Assembly (NCBI RefSeq): GCF_030291075.1
Contig: NZ_CP127407.1
Span: forward strand, 1,052,001-1,116,000
Length of the DNA stretch: 64,000 nucleotides
Direction of reading: 5' to 3'
Source: Stenotrophomonas sp. 57
GTDB lineage: Bacteria > Pseudomonadota > Gammaproteobacteria > Xanthomonadales > Xanthomonadaceae
In this document: positions 61,372-64,000 of the stretch, one piece after another
Position numbering within the stretch: position 1 is the stretch's first letter
Layout of the letters: each line of letters starts with the position of its first letter
Program-made: the position numbers and the translations under genes
The notes under the pieces: generated by a model
What the model saw: the letters and a program-made list of their open reading frames with translations, nothing else
What the model was told of the DNA's origin: nothing
The model's database searches: none

Positions 61372-62403
61372 TTACCGGCGCAGCGACGATTCCCGCACCA
61401 CCAGCTTCACCGGGATGCTCTGGCTCTCCACCGGCTGCCGGCCGATCAACGCCAGCAGGCGTTCCACCAGCAGCTGGCCGGCCTGCTTGGTGTCCTGCTG
61501 GACCGTCGTCAGCGCCGGGGACACCGAGGCCGCCAGCGGGATGTCGTCAAAGCCGGTGACCGCCACGTCCTGCGGCACCCGCAGGCCGGCTTCGCGCAGG
61601 GCACGGATCGCCCCGATGGCGATCAGGTCGCTGGCCGCGCAGATCGCATCGATCGGCTCGCCACGCGCCAGCAGCAGCTGGCAGGCGTCCTGGCCGGACG
61701 CTTCGGTGGTGATCGCGTCGTGCTGCAGCGCCGGTTCGGCGACAAGGCCGTGGTCCTGCAGGGCCGCCACATGGCCGCGGTAACGCTCCTGGAATTCCGG
61801 GTAGTGGCTGGAAGCGTGGCCAAGGAACGCGATGCGGCGGCAGCCCTGCTGCAGCAGGTGGGTGGTGATGTCGTGCCCACCCTGGAAGTTGTCGCTGCCG
61901 ATCGACACGCCGGGCTGGCCGGGCAGGGCCGCACCCCAGCGCACGAAGTGCGTGCCCTGTTCGACCAGCCGCTGCAGGCGGTCGCGCGACTCGTGGTAGT
62001 CGCCGTAGCCGAGCAGGATGATGCCGTCGGCCTTGTTGCTGTCCTCGTAATCGGCCTGCCAGTCGGTGGACAGCTGCTGGAACGACACCAGCAGGTCCTG
62101 CCCGTGCAGGGCGCAGGCACGGGTGATCGAGCCGAGCATCGAATGGAAGAACGGGTTGATCAGCGAGTCGTCGTTGGTCGGGTCTTCGAAGAACAGCAGG
62201 GCCAGCGTGCCGGCATTGCGCAGGCGCAGGCTGGAGGCGTTCTTGTCGACCTTGTAGTTCAGCTCGCGGGCGATGCGCAGGATGCGCTCGCGGGTCTCGG
62301 CGTTGACCATCGGGCTGCCGCGCAGGGCCCGCGACACGGTCGGCTGGGAGACCCCGGCCAGGTGGGCGATGTCCAGGGAGGTGGCTTTGCCTTTGATGGT
62401 CAT
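61372..62403 (-). CDS. LacI-family transcriptional regulator
   Basis: A 343-residue LacI/GalR regulator from the ATG at 62403. The headpiece helix-turn-helix is SLDIAHLAGVSQPTVSRALR (residues 7-26), followed by the hinge and a periplasmic-binding-like sugar domain (GIILLGYGDY, GFDDIPLAASVSPALTTVQQD). It lies 6.6 kb from the maltodextrin operon. The window holds three copies of a LacI-type operator upstream of that locus, so it is the best local candidate for the binder. A copy of the operator was not found in its own promoter. Confidence 0.87.
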   Translation of the reverse strand: MTIKGKATSLDIAHLAGVSQPTVSRALRGSPMVNAETRERILRIARELNYKVDKNASSLRLRNAGTLALLFFEDPTNDDSLINPFFHSMLGSITRACALHGQDLLVSFQQLSTDWQADYEDSNKADGIILLGYGDYHESRDRLQRLVEQGTHFVRWGAALPGQPGVSIGSDNFQGGHDITTHLLQQGCRRIAFLGHASSHYPEFQERYRGHVAALQDHGLVAEPALQHDAITTEASGQDACQLLLARGEPIDAICAASDLIAIGAIRALREAGLRVPQDVAVTGFDDIPLAASVSPALTTVQQDTKQAGQLLVERLLALIGRQPVESQSIPVKLVVRESSLRR

Positions 62404-62696
62404 GGGCGAACGGCAGGGGGCAGGTGGAAGGTGCCCGGGCATGATGCCATGGGCAGACGCGAATGCCCTTGCAGGCGTCCGTCGGGGCGACGCTAAGTCA
62501 TTGCCGTACAAAGAAATCAGTCTGAGCCTTGGCTGCGGTCAGGGACTTCTGACCCGGCGGATGGCGGCGGCAATGCTAAGATGCATCGTTCTCGCATTCC
62601 CCCAAATTTCACCAGGGGCGGCCCAGCGTACTGCACCCCTGCCTGGGGCTGTGCTATCACTGGCGGTCTGCCCTTGGACAACGGACGAAGGTACCT

Positions 62697-63293
62697 ATGG
62701 CGCGCGGCATCAACAAAGTCATCCTGGTCGGCAATCTCGGCAACGACCCGGACGTGAAGTACACCCAGAGCGGCATGGCGATCACCCGCATCAGCCTGGC
62801 CACCACCAGCGTCCGCAAGGACAAGGATGGCAACCAGCAGGAGCGCACCGAATGGCACCGTGTGGTGTTCTTCGGCAAGCTCGGCGAGATCGCCGGCGAA
62901 TACCTGCGCAAGGGCAGTTCGGTCTACGTTGAAGGCAGCCTGCGTTACGACAAATACACCGGCCAGGACGGCGTGGAGAAGTACTCCACCGATATCGTCG
63001 CCGACGAAATGCAGATGCTGGGCGGCCGCGGTGAAGGCGGCGGTGGTGGCGGTGGCGGCAACTACGGCGGCGATCGCCCGCAGCGCCAGCAGGCCCCGCG
63101 CCAGGAGTACGGCGGCGGTGGCGGCGGCCAGCGTGGCGGCCAGGGCGGTGGCTATGGCAACCAGGGCGGCAACCAGGGCGGCGGTTACGGCAACCAGGGT
63201 GGCGGTTACGGCAACCAGGGTGGCAACCAGCGCCCGCAGCCGCAGCAGGCGCCGCCGATGGACGACTTCGCTGACGACGATATTCCGTTCTAG
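62697..63293 (+). CDS. ssb: Single-stranded DNA-binding protein Ssb
   Basis: A 198-residue SSB. The OB fold occupies residues 1 to about 110 ([20 protein letters not shown], then [20 protein letters not shown]). A Gly/Gln/Asn/Tyr-rich linker with GGYGNQGG repeats follows, then the acidic tip [10 protein letters not shown], which recruits replication and repair partners. The linker coding sequence contains tandem 21-bp repeats. A strong terminator follows the stop codon. Confidence 0.95.
   Translation: MARGINKVILVGNLGNDPDVKYTQSGMAITRISLATTSVRKDKDGNQQERTEWHRVVFFGKLGEIAGEYLRKGSSVYVEGSLRYDKYTGQDGVEKYSTDIVADEMQMLGGRGEGGGGGGGGNYGGDRPQRQQAPRQEYGGGGGGQRGGQGGGYGNQGGNQGGGYGNQGGGYGNQGGNQRPQPQQAPPMDDFADDDIPF
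63180..63221. repeat. Tandem 21-bp repeat in the ssb linker
   Basis: Two perfect copies of a 21-bp unit starting GGCGGTTACGGCAACC (63180-63200 and 63201-63221), with decayed copies upstream. They code for GGYGNQG units; copy changes would alter linker length in frame. Confidence 0.8.
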
Positions 63294-63324
63294 ACCACAC
63301 TTAGTAAAAAAAGTAGATATACGC

Positions 63325-63364
63325 AGAGGAGGAGCCCCGTAACTGGGGCTCCTCCTCTTTTTTT
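63325..63364 (+). terminator. Rho-independent terminator of ssb
   Basis: Perfect 14-bp stem AGAGGAGGAGCCCC/GGGGCTCCTCCTCT (63325-63338 and 63345-63358), loop GTAACT, followed by a seven-base T-run ending at 63364. Confidence 0.92.
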
Positions 63365-63433
63365 GTACGTTCCCAGGATGGCAAGAAATACGGCTATAGT
63401 CATACATACGTGAAATCAGGCGAGCAAGGGATG

Positions 63434-64000
63434 ATGCCCAAGCTGTCGGTCCATGTGATGCAATACGGCGAGCGAGTTCCGATGCTCCACGACGAGTCGG
63501 GCCTTCCGCTGTTCTATCCCACGTTGTACGCGACCTCGCAGCTGCGAAATGCTGGCGTCTTGATCTCGTTGTTCTCGCCGATTGCGATGCGGATCGTCAA
63601 CGGTGCGATCTACTCGTATCAGTTTGATGTCGCGTTGCTGTTCTACTTCGGGCCACTGATCCCCCTGGGCGTATGGCTTGTGGGTGTAATCATTGTGGGA
63701 CGGGTCATGGTGGCCTCGAAACCAGAGCCTGAGGGGGGCGAAGCTCGCGATCAGTACAGATACAACCTTGAAGAGATCGGCGGATCGCGATATGGCCTGC
63801 ACATCACGCCTCGACATCACAAACGCTGCTGCCGAATTTTTCGCATGCAAGTGTTCTGGCGCAAACCCTCAATTTCGAACGTGGGTGTGATGGCGAGGAG
63901 CACGTTGAAGACCTGCCTAATCAGTGAGCTGCAGTCGGGGGACACGGTTGAGATCGTTACACCCAATCAAAAGCTGGCCAAGTTGGTTGAATGGATGGCG
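63434..64000 (+). CDS. Integrase-like N-terminus joined to an unrelated sequence; open at window end
   Basis: An open frame of 189 codons running off the window (ATG at 63431 or 63434). The first ~42 residues, from MPKLSVHVMQYGERVPM through GLPLFYPTLYATSQLRNAG, closely resemble the start of tyrosine-recombinase integrases of genomic islands. After that the sequence changes to two hydrophobic stretches (about 43-52 and 66-92, with FGPLIPLGVWLVGVIIVGR) and then a basic region with RHHKRCCRIF. No integrase catalytic residues are visible. A lower-GC, less biased codon pattern suggests acquired DNA. It could be a truncated or recombined integrase gene, or a membrane-protein gene with a captured start. 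Confidence 0.45.
   Translation, partial: MPKLSVHVMQYGERVPMLHDESGLPLFYPTLYATSQLRNAGVLISLFSPIAMRIVNGAIYSYQFDVALLFYFGPLIPLGVWLVGVIIVGRVMVASKPEPEGGEARDQYRYNLEEIGGSRYGLHITPRHHKRCCRIFRMQVFWRKPSISNVGVMARSTLKTCLISELQSGDTVEIVTPNQKLAKLVEWMA

Noticed and set aside
62697..63293. CRISPR-like tandem repeats near 63100-63240
   Set aside because: The repeats are coding for the Gly-rich SSB linker, with a 21-bp period and no spacers.

Overview
The window is high-GC DNA from a gammaproteobacterium of the Xanthomonadaceae, most likely Stenotrophomonas (S. maltophilia group). Lineage pointers are a fused aspartate kinase/diaminopimelate decarboxylase, the MurD2-MurL route to D-glutamate in peptidoglycan, and many short palindromes starting with GTAG that match the SMAG-type REP elements of this genus. 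Most of it is ordinary chromosome. Only the last ~600 bp, after ssb, looks like a mobile-element border. No rRNA, tRNA, CRISPR array or complete insertion sequence was seen.

Layout. 1-8120: 3' end of hda, a repeat-filled gap, the cell-wall recycling pair murU-amgK, a GlsB/YeaQ-type membrane protein, an M20 dipeptidase, a ComEA-like protein, two different L,D-transpeptidases and a HutD-family protein. 8235-19783: a continuous minus-strand iron island made of two transcription units, each with a Fur-box-like promoter. The right unit encodes a small Pro-rich membrane protein, a PiuA/Fiu-type TonB receptor and PiuC. The left unit encodes a second small Pro-rich protein, a CirA-like TonB receptor, a PepSY membrane protein, DUF2271, DUF4198, ApbE and a membrane-anchored flavodoxin/FNR reductase. 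These read as siderophore uptake plus an ApbE-flavinylated periplasmic electron-transfer chain. 19987-26768: the suf Fe-S assembly operon with its Rrf2 regulator and accessory GNAT and Rieske genes, interrupted by one opposite-strand hypothetical gene. 26977-33175: a SET-domain methyltransferase, a DJ-1/PfpI protein, small envelope proteins, an HU-like protein, OsmC and two tandem PhzF paralogs.

33251-38664 joins the fused LysA/aspartate kinase to murL and murD2, so stem-peptide metabolism (diaminopimelate/lysine and D-glutamate) is grouped here. 38792-42010: a hypothetical protein, a SUKH protein and a dienelactone hydrolase divergent around a large hairpin, then ispB. 42226-54771: a starch/maltodextrin utilisation locus with a GH13 alpha-glucosidase, a large TonB receptor, GH97, a six-hairpin glycosidase, an MFS sugar transporter and a secreted GH13 amylase. 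Three identical 14-bp palindromic operators sit in the same orientation and at nearly the same distance from a -10-like hexamer. A LacI-family regulator at 61372-62403 is a natural candidate to bind them. 54855-61241: small membrane, SseB and GNAT genes, then an ABC permease fused to an M1 metallopeptidase with its ATPase. 62697-63293 is ssb, followed by a strong terminator and an ORF, open at the window end, whose start resembles a tyrosine recombinase.

Most interesting points: the predicted FMN-Thr site in the DUF2271 protein and the electron-transfer chain around it; the two small Fur-promoter proteins with matching C-terminal tails; the operator geometry of the maltodextrin regulon; five genes whose TAG stop codon is supplied by a GTAG repeat; and a large hairpin that fills a divergent promoter region.
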